From: Candidatus Beckwithbacteria bacterium
GTDB taxonomy: Bacteria; Patescibacteriota; Microgenomatia; UBA1400; UBA1449
Assembly: GCA_012798485.1 (NCBI GenBank)
Contig: JAAZND010000048.1
Span: 1-22,125 of the forward strand
Length of the DNA: 22,125 nt
Reading direction: 5' to 3'
Shown here: positions 6,935 to 13,971 of the stretch, piece by piece
Layout of the letters: every line of letters starts with the position of its first letter
Position numbering within the stretch: the stretch's first letter is position 1
Notes under the pieces: model-generated
Seen by the model: the letters and a program-made list of their open reading frames with translations, nothing else
Told to the model about the DNA's origin: nothing
The model's database searches: none
Program-made: the position numbers and the translations under genes

Positions 6935-7984
6935 ATGCTTATTCGAGAAGTTAGACCAGAAGAAAAAGATTTATACAATAAAGTTGTGAATCATCCTCTT
7001 CAATCTTGGCAGTGGGGTGAATTTAGAGAAAAAACCAAAACCGAAGTGGTCAGACTTGGTTTTTTTAACAATAATAATATTCAAGGCGGTATCCAAATTA
7101 CCCTTCATCACATTCCTAATCTTAACCGCACTATCGGTTATTTACCACGCTGTGTGATGCCTAATGAACAAATTTTTCATGCTTTAAAAGATTTAGGCAA
7201 AAGAAAAAAAACTATTTTTTTCAAAATTGAGCCAAACTTTTTCACCAAAGCTTACAAAAAAGATGATCATAAACCTTCTCCATTCAAAAAAGAACAAGAA
7301 TTTTTATTTAAAAATGGTTGTGTATTTGGCAAACCTCTCTTTACCAAATACAGTTTTATTCTAGATTTAACTCAAAGCGATGATCAGCTTTTACAAAATA
7401 TGAAACAAAAAACCCGCTACAATATTAGAGTCGCTCAGAAAAAAGAAGTCAAAATTATCGAGGATAATTCAGAAACTGCTTTTGATGAATATCTGGATCT
7501 TACTTTTAACGAAACTACCAAAAGACAAAGATTCTATGCCCACGACCGAGAATATCATCGTAAAATGTGGCATGCCTTAAATCCTGCTGGTATTGCTCAT
7601 TTACTTAAAGCTGTTTATAACAGTCAAACTTTAGTCACTTGGATATTATTCACTTTTAATGATGCCTTGTATTATCCTTATGGCGCTTCTTCCTCGCAAA
7701 ATCGTGATGTCATGGCAAGTAATTTAATGATGTGGGAAGCTATCCGTTTTGGCAAAGCCAGAAACCTTAAATACTTTGATATGTGGGGCAGTCTTGGCCC
7801 AGATCCAGATCCTAAAGATCCCTGGTATGGCTTCCATCATTTTAAAGATGGTTATGGTCCAACTCTAATGGAGTTTATTGGTACTTATGATTTTGTGATT
7901 GATCCACCAATGTATCAGGTTTATAAATTAATGGACAAAGCCCGCTGGGCTATGCTCAAAATCAAAGCCAGTTTGCCTTTTTAA
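6935..7984 (+). CDS. FemAB family peptidoglycan cross-bridge aminoacyltransferase (first of a tandem pair)
   Basis: 349 aa, the usual size for a Fem/MurM protein, which has two GNAT-like subdomains. FemAB signatures include LQSWQWGEFREK near the N-terminus (22-33), QKTRYNIRVAQKK (158-170), YPYGAS (247-252), NLKYFDMWGS (277-286) and GFHHFKDGYGP (299-309). The family transfers amino acids from aminoacyl-tRNA to the peptide of lipid-linked peptidoglycan precursors at the inner face of the membrane, building interpeptide bridges. The second gene of the same family starts 40 nt downstream. No Shine-Dalgarno is visible before ATG 6935, and a hairpin-forming inverted repeat lies immediately upstream. 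Which amino acid is transferred cannot be told from sequence. Confidence 0.88.
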   Translation: MLIREVRPEEKDLYNKVVNHPLQSWQWGEFREKTKTEVVRLGFFNNNNIQGGIQITLHHIPNLNRTIGYLPRCVMPNEQIFHALKDLGKRKKTIFFKIEPNFFTKAYKKDDHKPSPFKKEQEFLFKNGCVFGKPLFTKYSFILDLTQSDDQLLQNMKQKTRYNIRVAQKKEVKIIEDNSETAFDEYLDLTFNETTKRQRFYAHDREYHRKMWHALNPAGIAHLLKAVYNSQTLVTWILFTFNDALYYPYGASSSQNRDVMASNLMMWEAIRFGKARNLKYFDMWGSLGPDPDPKDPWYGFHHFKDGYGPTLMEFIGTYDFVIDPPMYQVYKLMDKARWAMLKIKASLPF

Positions 7985-7992
7985 CTATATTA

Positions 7993-8016
7993 TCATCCTG
8001 AACTAAGTGAAGGATT
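7993..8016. repeat. Palindromic 24-nt element, copy 1 (intergenic)
   Basis: Begins TCATCCTGAACT and ends AAGGATT; 18 of 24 positions match copy 3 at 12540-12563 without gaps. It sits between the two FemAB-type genes. Outer arms ATCCT/AGGAT pair, and its end supplies AAGGA (8010-8014), a possible Shine-Dalgarno 10 nt before the ATG at 8025, followed by six T's. The stem is weaker than in copy 3, so it may be a degenerated copy. Confidence 0.55.
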
Positions 8017-8024
8017 TTTTCTAA

Positions 8025-8876
8025 ATGGATACAAATCAACTCATTGATATACGTCAAACTAGTGCATATGCTCAATTTTTAAAACTTCAACATTGGCAGA
8101 TAGTGAAACTTCAAAACTCTCAAATATTTTTGAAAAAATTACCATTCTTACCATTGTATGTGGCTAAAGCTTTAAGATATCAAGAAAAACTTGATTATAA
8201 AGATTTAAAGAAAAACTGGAAAATTATCTGGTTTCAAGATGAGCCTTTTTTGATTGAAAAAAAAGAAAACAATTCGGTTTATTTCAAAATTAAAAGTAAA
8301 ACTCCTTTAATCCCGACTAAAACTTTATGGCTTGATTTGCAAAAAGCTGAAAAAGAATTATTAGCTAATTTATCACAAAAAACTCGCTATAATCTTAAGA
8401 AAGCTTGGGCAAATTTTAAAGCGGAAATTATTTTTGGAGATAAAATTAAAAGCAAAGATTTTCAAAATTTTTATGACCTTTGGTTAAAAAATAAACCATA
8501 TAACTGGCTTTTTAAACCCAATTTTAAAGAATTGCAAAATTTAGTTACAAGTTTTGGCAAGCAATGTTTTTTTGTAAATATTTATAACCAATGTCATTCC
8601 GGACTTGATCCAGAATCTATACAAAAAAATAATTTATTAGCATCCTGCCTAATTCTTACTTCTGCCAATATGGCTTTTTACTGGCATAATGCTTCAAATC
8701 TTGAGGGAAAAAAAGTCTTTGCCCCTACTTTAGCTGTTTGGCATGCAATTTTACAAAGTAAAAAAATGGGACTTAAAATCTTTGATTTTGAAGGACTTTG
8801 GGATGAAAGATTGCCAAAAATTAATAAAGGCTGGAAAGGATTTACCAGATTTAAACTTGGATTTGCTAAACAATAA
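8025..8876 (+). CDS. Second FemAB-family aminoacyltransferase with an in-frame palindromic insertion
   Basis: 283 aa, shorter than its upstream partner. Shared family signatures: LSQKTRYNLKKA (116-127), against QKTRYNIRVA in the first gene; FYWHNAS (218-224); GLKIFDFEGLWDERLP (249-264); and KGFTRFKLGF (271-280), against GFHHFKDGYG. It is missing part of the N-terminal subdomain relative to the first gene, so substrate or partner may differ; Fem proteins often act in pairs or sequentially. Residues 190-198 (CHSGLDPES) are encoded by a 24-nt palindromic element inserted in frame between a beta strand (FFVNIYN) and the next (LLASCLIL), where a short loop is expected. The gene itself appears intact. 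AAGGA at 8010-8014, from another copy of the element, could be its ribosome binding site. Confidence 0.78.
   Translation: MDTNQLIDIRQTSAYAQFLKLQHWQIVKLQNSQIFLKKLPFLPLYVAKALRYQEKLDYKDLKKNWKIIWFQDEPFLIEKKENNSVYFKIKSKTPLIPTKTLWLDLQKAEKELLANLSQKTRYNLKKAWANFKAEIIFGDKIKSKDFQNFYDLWLKNKPYNWLFKPNFKELQNLVTSFGKQCFFVNIYNQCHSGLDPESIQKNNLLASCLILTSANMAFYWHNASNLEGKKVFAPTLAVWHAILQSKKMGLKIFDFEGLWDERLPKINKGWKGFTRFKLGFAKQ
8594..8617. repeat. Palindromic 24-nt element, copy 2 (inside the second FemAB-type gene, in frame)
   Basis: Begins TCATTCCGGACTTG and ends CCAGAATC; arms ATTCCGGA / TCCAGAAT pair with one mismatch around a 5-nt loop. 18 of 24 positions match copy 3 without gaps. It is read as HSGLDPES within the protein. 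Peptides of this kind are known products of short dispersed palindromes in several bacteria, notably the palindromic elements of Rickettsia, which insert in frame into genes. Confidence 0.7.
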
Positions 8877-8885
8877 ATTTTTCTT

Positions 8886-8891
8886 CATAAT
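8886..8891 (+). promoter_or_regulatory. Weak candidate -10 box (CATAAT)
   Basis: CATAAT lies 8 nt before the ATG at 8900. No -35 box and no Shine-Dalgarno are visible. The gene starts only 23 nt after the FemAB stop and could equally be read from the upstream promoter. Confidence 0.2.
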
Positions 8892-8899
8892 TAATTTAT

Positions 8900-9946
8900 A
8901 TGGAAGAAATAAATCAAAATCTTGATCAAATTAATCGAACACAAAGTATTGATAATCAAATCCAAGAAACAGATATTCAAAATCCTTCAAAAGAAAAAAT
9001 CATTTTACAACAAAAATCTAAATCAAAATTACCAATTCTAATTATTTTAGCTATTTTACTTATTGTTTTATTTTTTGTTAAATTTTGGCTTGATTATCAA
9101 AGAAAAAAATCAGAAGAACTAAAAATACAAACAACAATTCAAACAACTCCCGCTCCTGAAACAAAAACTGAAAAAACAGATGAAACTACTGATTGGCAAA
9201 TTTACAATAATACAAAATATAAATATCAAGTAAAATATCCAAAAAAATTATCTATAGCCATAAATTGTTTACAAGGAGAAGAACCTTTGGAAACTTCTCC
9301 ATCAATAATCATTACAGAAAATATAAATGATCCAGCTTCAATATCTTCTGTATTTATTCAAATATTAAATAAAAACATTCTTACTTCTCTAAAATCACTT
9401 GAATCAGAAGCTAATCTAAATTTTGAAAATAATTTAAATCAAAATAAATCACCAAACAATTCATTTGAATTAGTAGATAACATCCGAGAATCAGTATTTA
9501 AAGAAATTAAATCTTACGAATTTGTTATTCAAACAAATAGTCTGGCTACTCCTTATTGTCTTTCCAGTGTCGAACTAAATAATTATAAAGCTATATGGCT
9601 AGAAAATAATAACTATTATTATATAATTTATTTACCTAGCAAAGACAATCTATTTGACCAAATCCTCTCCACTTTCAAATTTATAGATCAAGAACAAACA
9701 GATGAAACCACTAATTGGGAAACTTTTACTAGTCCGTATGGAGATTATACTTTTAAACATCCTACCGATCTTCAGTCAGATAATGGAGCTGCAGGAACGG
9801 ACCAGGAAAGTATCAGATTTACCTATGTAGAAGAATCACAAACTCGAAAACAGGGAATGTTATCTGACGGATATGCTTTCGTAGTTACAAAAATTAAACC
9901 ATATAATTCAGCTATAAATCAGGCTCAAAGAGAGAGATCAATCTGA
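8900..9946 (+). CDS. Membrane-anchored protein with duplicated PsbP-like domain (5' part of a frameshifted gene)
   Basis: Polar N-terminus (1-42), one membrane helix (about 43-62, LPILIILAILLIVLFFVKFW), a Thr/Pro/Glu linker, then two tandem copies of an extracytoplasmic domain. Domain 1 runs from TDETTDWQIYNNTKYKYQV to DQILSTFKFID (253-263). Domain 2 starts with TDETTNWETFTSPYGDYTF and is interrupted by TGA at 9944-9946; the same reading continues in the +1 frame to a second DQILSTFKF. Such single-helix proteins with a lipid/PsbP-like beta domain are common in Patescibacteria, but I cannot assign a function. Reading through, the full protein would be about 430 aa. The break sits at CAAAGAGAGAGAGATC-like sequence (AAA followed by AG repeats, 9927-9937). 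It follows the FemAB pair on the same strand. Confidence 0.65.
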   Translation: MEEINQNLDQINRTQSIDNQIQETDIQNPSKEKIILQQKSKSKLPILIILAILLIVLFFVKFWLDYQRKKSEELKIQTTIQTTPAPETKTEKTDETTDWQIYNNTKYKYQVKYPKKLSIAINCLQGEEPLETSPSIIITENINDPASISSVFIQILNKNILTSLKSLESEANLNFENNLNQNKSPNNSFELVDNIRESVFKEIKSYEFVIQTNSLATPYCLSSVELNNYKAIWLENNNYYYIIYLPSKDNLFDQILSTFKFIDQEQTDETTNWETFTSPYGDYTFKHPTDLQSDNGAAGTDQESIRFTYVEESQTRKQGMLSDGYAFVVTKIKPYNSAINQAQRERSI

Positions 9947-10193
9947 ATCAAGCTGTAAAGAAAACACAAATCCGGATGCTATTATTTCTAAACTTACAAA
10001 AACAACTATTGATGGTCAACCCTCTTGGCAATTTACTATCACTAATTGTTTAGGAAACAGTACGCTAATTTTTAGCGAATATAATGGCAATACTTACAGA
10101 ATAACATTAACTTATCCTGGTCCCGCTAATAAAATAGAAACATATAGATCGATTCTTGATCAAATTCTCTCAACTTTCAAATTCACTGATTAG
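9918..10193 (+). pseudogene. Frameshifted 3' part of the duplicated-domain membrane protein
   Basis: This frame opens after TAA at 9915-9917, has no proper start, and from 9936 reads DQSESSCKENTNPDAIISKL through ITNCLGNSTLIFSEYNGNTY to LDQILSTFKFTD, ending at TAG 10191-10193. The closing motif copies the end of domain 1, which proves that it is the missing half of domain 2. Restoring one AG unit in the (AG)4 run at 9929-9937, or removing one A from 9927-9929, rejoins the two frames. The final TAG overlaps the stop of the convergent helicase gene. Real decay or an assembly indel are both possible. Confidence 0.75.
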
Positions 10194-13063
10194 CCTCTCA
10201 TCGCAAATGGACAAATTTCATTGTAAGGACAATATTTACAATTTTGAATACTAGGTTTGGCTCCGAATTTAGCTTGTTTGATCTCTAAAATCGTTTCTTC
10301 TATTTCTTTTTTCTTTTTCTCAATTTGTTTTTCTTTTCTGACAGTGGAAACCTTTTTTCCAACATCTACAAAATAAAGAGATAAAACTTCTGGAGCTTTC
10401 CCAAACAAAGCCTGAGATGCCATGGCATAAATAGTCAACTGGGCATCTTTATCAACTGTTTTCTGATCCTTAAGTTTTCCAGTTTTATAATCAATCAACT
10501 CCAAAGTTCCATCAGTTTTATCAATCCTATCAATTCTTCCAACTAAAGAAATTCCATCAATATTAATTCTAAATTTCTTTTCCAAAGCGAGAGGTCTTCC
10601 AATAAACTGATTTCTAAAATTTTGATAATAAAGCGCTAAAGATTTTTTCCCTTGTTCATATTGTTTTTGTTTGTGTTCAGGTGATTTATAACCTAAACCA
10701 TTAAAATTCTTTTCGTAAGTGGTAAGCAAAGTTGGCAGGTCCATTTCTTGTCCAGCCATCTCAAATTTATGAAACTGCTGCAAAGTATTATGGATTGTGG
10801 TTCCGTAAGAAAAAGCATTGTGAATTTTAACAGGTACTTGCAGAACATAGGCGTATTTATATTTGAGTGGACAGGTTTTATAAACATCAATTTGAGAATA
10901 AGAAATAGCTGTTAGATTAATACTGGCATCTAAAACTTTTTTAGCTTTTGGAATAATTATATTATTATTATCGTTCAAAAAAAATAATTGTTCTTGTCGA
11001 CTTTGCCAGATAGTTAGTTCAGGAAGTTTTAATTCTTGTAAAAATTTAGACGGTTTTTTCTTTTGTTTGCCTCCATAATCCAAACCATAAACCAAATATA
11101 AATAATCTTTTGCTCGAGTAATAGCTACATAAAATAATCTGCGTTCTTCGGCAGTATTACTATCCTGATCACCATTACCATGTTTGATAAATTCCAAAGG
11201 TAAAGGAATTAAATCGCCTTGTTTGCGCGTAGGAAATCGATCTTGTACCATATTGACTAAAAAAACCACTCCCCACTCCAAACCTTTAGCCGCATGAATG
11301 GTAAGAAGAGAAACTGTGTCAATATCCTCAATCTCTGCCTGAGAAGGATTTTCACCGGCTTCCACCAAATCATCAAAATATTCCACAAACTCAGCCATAC
11401 TTGATCCAGGGTTTTCACTATCAAACTTTTTTATTTTTTCAAAAAATAAATTTACATTTTTAACTTTTAGCTCATCTTCAATGCTGTCTTTATTTAAATA
11501 TTGTTTAATATAACCAGTTTCTTGAATAAATTGATACAAAATTTCTGTAATAGGTTTTTTACTGTCTAAATCACGAGTTTTGGCAATTATATCTACTACT
11601 TTTTTAAATTTAGAATCTGTTTCAGCCTTTTGTCCGACCACATCCCAAAGCTGCCAGCTATTTTCGCGAGCCAAATGCAACACACTTAATAAATCACTGG
11701 AAGAAAGCTCAAAAACTGGAGTATATAAAAATTGAAATAAAGCAGTTGGATCATAAGGATTAACCACAGTTTTAAGAAAAAAAATCAAATCTCGCACTTC
11801 ATCTTGATCAAAAAGTCCACGATTACCAATCAGTTGGTAAGGAATACCGTAGCGACGTAAAGCTGCTACAAAAGGATCAAGATGAGCATTAGCCCGAGCC
11901 AAAATAGCAATATCTTGATAAGTATAATTTTTGGCTACCATTTCTAAAATCTTTTTAGCAACATATTCGGCTTCTGCTTCCAAACTTTCGACTTGAACTA
12001 TTTCTGGCTTTATATTTTGAGGTAATTCAATTTGTCTTTGGGAAACTAATTTTTTATCAATTTTTAATTTTTCTTCCAGTCTATCAGGATTATTATTAAT
12101 AATGGAATTATACGAAGAATCTAAAACCGCTTGATTGCTGCGATAATTACTAGTTAAAACCACTTCTTTAGCTTGTGGATAATGAGTTTTGAAATCTAAA
12201 ATATTAAAAACATTACTACCCCTAAAAGCATAAATTGCCTGATCATCATCGCCAACTACTGTTAAGTTTGGATTTTGTGCTGGATCGGCCAGTAGTTTAA
12301 TTAATTGAAGTTGGGCAAAATTGGTATCTTGGAATTCATCTACCAAAATATATTTAAATTGTTTTTGATATTTAAAAAGCACAGATTTACGGGCACGGAA
12401 TAGTTTTAAGGTAAAGGTAATCAAATCACCAAAATCAAAATAATTTTCTTTAAGTTTTAATTCCTCATATTTTTGGTAAGCTGCAAAAACCTCAAGATAT
12501 TTTTTAGCTGTTTCCTCTTTCTCTTCTTTATTCTCACTATCATCCTGAACTTGTTTCAGGATCTTTCTTTTATTATCTAAAAAAGTTTGGATTTCTTCTT
12601 CACTCACATCTTCATCGGCAAGACGGGAAAAAAATTTAAGCATTGCATGAATAAATTTATTAGGATTACTCAATGGTCGATAATAATCAAGCTCAAATTC
12701 AAACAAATGCTTTTTAAAAAGCAACCACTGATCCGACCCAGAAATAATTTTATAATCTGGGCTTAAGCCAATTTCCAAAGCTTCCTGACGCAAAATCCGC
12801 TCACAAAATCTATGAAAAGTAAAAATCCAAGGTTCTTCATAACCATAAGGCATCACCTGATCAAGTCTTTCAATCATCTCATTTGCTGCTTTTTCTGTAA
12901 AAGTCAAAGCTAAAATTTCCTGAGGTTTGACTTTTTTTTCTCTGACTAAATATTCAATTCTTTTGGTAATGACTGTAGTTTTACCAGTACCTGCCCCGGC
13001 AATAATAAGCAAAGGTCCTTTTGAGTGTTTGATGGCTTGTTGTTGAGACTGATTAAGTTTCAT
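10190..13063 (-). CDS. UvrD/PcrA-type superfamily 1 helicase fused to PD-(D/E)XK Fe-S nuclease
   Basis: 957 aa. Helicase motifs in order: Q motif and LNQSQQQAI (3-11); Walker A AGAGTGKTT (22-30); LALTFTEKAANEM (51-63); DEFQDTN (242-248); VVGDDDQAIYAFRGS (269-283); LTSNYRSN (303-310); LLTIHAAKGLEW (586-597); RRLFYVAITRAKDYL (641-655). The C-terminal nuclease (about 720-957) has His758 in GTTIHNTLQ, GRIDRID (Asp845) and LIDYK (Asp858, Lys860), with Cys731, Cys942, Cys945 and Cys951 placed as in the Fe-S-stapled nucleases of AddB, AdnAB and Cas4. By family knowledge it unwinds and resects double-strand breaks for recombination. Residues 167-175 are encoded by an inserted palindromic element (ILKQVQDD), in a helical region between motifs Ia and II, apparently tolerated. 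It is the only plausible end-resection enzyme in the window; convergent with the preceding gene. Confidence 0.88.
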   Translation of the reverse strand: MKLNQSQQQAIKHSKGPLLIIAGAGTGKTTVITKRIEYLVREKKVKPQEILALTFTEKAANEMIERLDQVMPYGYEEPWIFTFHRFCERILRQEALEIGLSPDYKIISGSDQWLLFKKHLFEFELDYYRPLSNPNKFIHAMLKFFSRLADEDVSEEEIQTFLDNKRKILKQVQDDSENKEEKEETAKKYLEVFAAYQKYEELKLKENYFDFGDLITFTLKLFRARKSVLFKYQKQFKYILVDEFQDTNFAQLQLIKLLADPAQNPNLTVVGDDDQAIYAFRGSNVFNILDFKTHYPQAKEVVLTSNYRSNQAVLDSSYNSIINNNPDRLEEKLKIDKKLVSQRQIELPQNIKPEIVQVESLEAEAEYVAKKILEMVAKNYTYQDIAILARANAHLDPFVAALRRYGIPYQLIGNRGLFDQDEVRDLIFFLKTVVNPYDPTALFQFLYTPVFELSSSDLLSVLHLARENSWQLWDVVGQKAETDSKFKKVVDIIAKTRDLDSKKPITEILYQFIQETGYIKQYLNKDSIEDELKVKNVNLFFEKIKKFDSENPGSSMAEFVEYFDDLVEAGENPSQAEIEDIDTVSLLTIHAAKGLEWGVVFLVNMVQDRFPTRKQGDLIPLPLEFIKHGNGDQDSNTAEERRLFYVAITRAKDYLYLVYGLDYGGKQKKKPSKFLQELKLPELTIWQSRQEQLFFLNDNNNIIIPKAKKVLDASINLTAISYSQIDVYKTCPLKYKYAYVLQVPVKIHNAFSYGTTIHNTLQQFHKFEMAGQEMDLPTLLTTYEKNFNGLGYKSPEHKQKQYEQGKKSLALYYQNFRNQFIGRPLALEKKFRINIDGISLVGRIDRIDKTDGTLELIDYKTGKLKDQKTVDKDAQLTIYAMASQALFGKAPEVLSLYFVDVGKKVSTVRKEKQIEKKKKEIEETILEIKQAKFGAKPSIQNCKYCPYNEICPFAMRG
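12540..12563. repeat. Palindromic 24-nt element, copy 3 (inside the helicase-nuclease gene, in frame)
   Basis: Perfect 8-bp arms ATCCTGAA / TTCAGGAT with a short loop, starting TCATCCTGAACTTG. On the coding (minus) strand it reads ILKQVQDD, residues 168-175 of the helicase, followed by a low-complexity Glu/Lys run. 18 of 24 positions match each of the other two copies. The peptide KQVQDD is the usual translation of this type of dispersed palindrome (recollection from other genomes, not checked here). Confidence 0.75.
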
Positions 13064-13140
13064 AAATTATCTAATCATAACATTTTCTTTAAAACATATA
13101 AGATATACTTGAATATGAATATGAATATAATACACACATT
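13064..13140. promoter_or_regulatory. Divergent promoter region with (GAATAT)3
   Basis: This 77-nt gap separates the helicase gene (minus) and a small ORF (plus). Seen: three perfect GAATAT units at 13111-13128, running into TATAAT (13126-13131), which lies 9 nt before the ATG at 13141. TTGAAT at 13109-13114 resembles a -35 box but is only 11 nt from TATAAT. For the helicase, TATGAT on minus (13074-13079) lies 10 nt before its ATG. No Shine-Dalgarno is visible on either side. Confidence 0.35.
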
Positions 13141-13392
13141 ATGAAAGAATATTATGCCATAGCTTCATACCCGTATAATCCAATAAAAACAGAATTAGGA
13201 AATGATTTATTCGCATTTATACCTACTTCTTTAAGATTATCAACTCCTTGTGCCTTCATACAAGAACCTCCAACTATTTTACTAGAACTATTTACTAACC
13301 CTGCTGGACAAATCATCCCTCAGTGTTTCAAAGGATTAAACTTTCCTAATTGGTTGATTAGATTTCATAATTTTTTTCCAGAACTATATTAA
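13141..13392 (+). CDS. Hypothetical small protein
   Basis: 83 aa from ATG 13141, rich in Pro, Phe, Ile and Leu, with no membrane helix, signal peptide or motif that I recognise (contains NPAGQIIPQC and FPNWLIRFHNFFPELY). Support for it being real: TATAAT 9 nt upstream, no competing frame on the opposite strand, and an otherwise gene-dense region. Against: short, no Shine-Dalgarno, no family recognised. A short A+T-rich hairpin, TTAAGA-G-TCTTAA (about 13392-13404), follows its stop. Could be a chance open frame. Confidence 0.4.
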   Translation: MKEYYAIASYPYNPIKTELGNDLFAFIPTSLRLSTPCAFIQEPPTILLELFTNPAGQIIPQCFKGLNFPNWLIRFHNFFPELY

Positions 13393-13401
13393 TTAAGAGT
13401 C

Positions 13402-13491
13402 TTAATCAATTAAAACTTGTTTCGCTCCGGGCAAGTATTCATCCTCAGTCTTAAAGGACATGGGGATTTCTGCCAAGTGATTAAACAACAC
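13402..13491 (-). other. Possible 29-aa reading frame or gene remnant behind the DinB-like gene
   Basis: After the DinB-like stop (TAA at 13495-13497) the same minus-strand frame reopens at a GTG (13489-13491) and reads FNHLAEIPMSFKTEDEYLPG then AKQVLID to TAA at 13402-13404. The composition is protein-like and more G+C-rich than the flanks. It may be the tail of a longer ancestral protein, a remnant of another gene, or chance. No Shine-Dalgarno. Confidence 0.25.
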
Positions 13492-13494
13492 TTT

Positions 13495-13963
13495 TTATTT
13501 TTTTAACGCCCATTTTTCTGACCAGCTCTTAGGAATTGGCAAATCACAAGCATAAATAAAATTGATAATCTGTCCTTGATGATGTGCTTCGTGCTCAACT
13601 AAAATCATATAATTTATCATAGGTGAATACCCATCTTCAAAAACTTGCAATAAATCTAATTCTTCCAAAGTTTTGAATAGAACTTGATCAGCAAGCTGCA
13701 TATGTTTTTTAATTGATTTAATATTAATATTTTTTACTGCACCTAAAGAACAAGAAACCCTTCCCAAAGCCCTTTCTTGATCATCAAATATTACTCTCCT
13801 GAGCGCCAAGCATACAACAAAACGGGTATTGTAAATTTTGAGACTGCTTAAAAGGTAATTTTTCCTCTAAATCTTGATCATTAGTCAAGTCTAAGAAATC
13901 ATAAGTCATACCTCGAAGTTGTTGCCAATGTTGAATAGTTTGATCCAAAAGTTTTTTATCCAT
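13495..13963 (-). pseudogene. DinB-like (four-helix, metal-site family) protein, frameshifted
   Basis: Two minus-strand frames complement each other. The 5' part (ATG 13963 to TGA 13784-13786, 59 aa) reads MDKKLLDQTIQHWQQLRGMT and ends FCCMLGAQESNI. The 3' part (13495 to about 13809) reads DDQERALGRVSCSLGAVKN and ends with LVEHEAHHQGQIINFIYACD and SWSEKWALKK. Removing one base from the three-base run at 13786-13788 joins them into 155 aa, the normal DinB/YfiT length. EHEAHHQGQ carries two of the three His of the family metal site; the usual first His near residue 50 is not seen, so metal binding is uncertain. Related proteins include metal-dependent thiol transferases and damage-inducible proteins of unknown role. 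The gene follows the HAD gene by 8 nt in the same operon. The downstream fragment alone, from a TTG at 13809, would lack the first helix. Confidence 0.7.
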
Positions 13964-13971
13964 AAAACTTC

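Noticed and set aside
7993..8024. Rho-independent terminator between the two FemAB-type genes (stem followed by six T's)
   Set aside because: Only five outer base pairs form, with mismatches inside, so the hairpin is too weak; it is better explained as a degenerate palindromic element.
9944..9946. TGA recoding (UGA-glycine code) as an explanation for the three broken genes
   Set aside because: Reading past these TGA codons in the same frame gives nonsense, whereas the alternative frame gives the continued domain; TGA also serves as a normal stop at 3825-3827.
13411..13494. tRNA or structured RNA in the G+C-richer stretch between the small ORF and the DinB-like gene
   Set aside because: No cloverleaf, T-loop or stable stem could be drawn; the only pairing is CTTG/CAAG, and a short protein-like frame explains the composition better.
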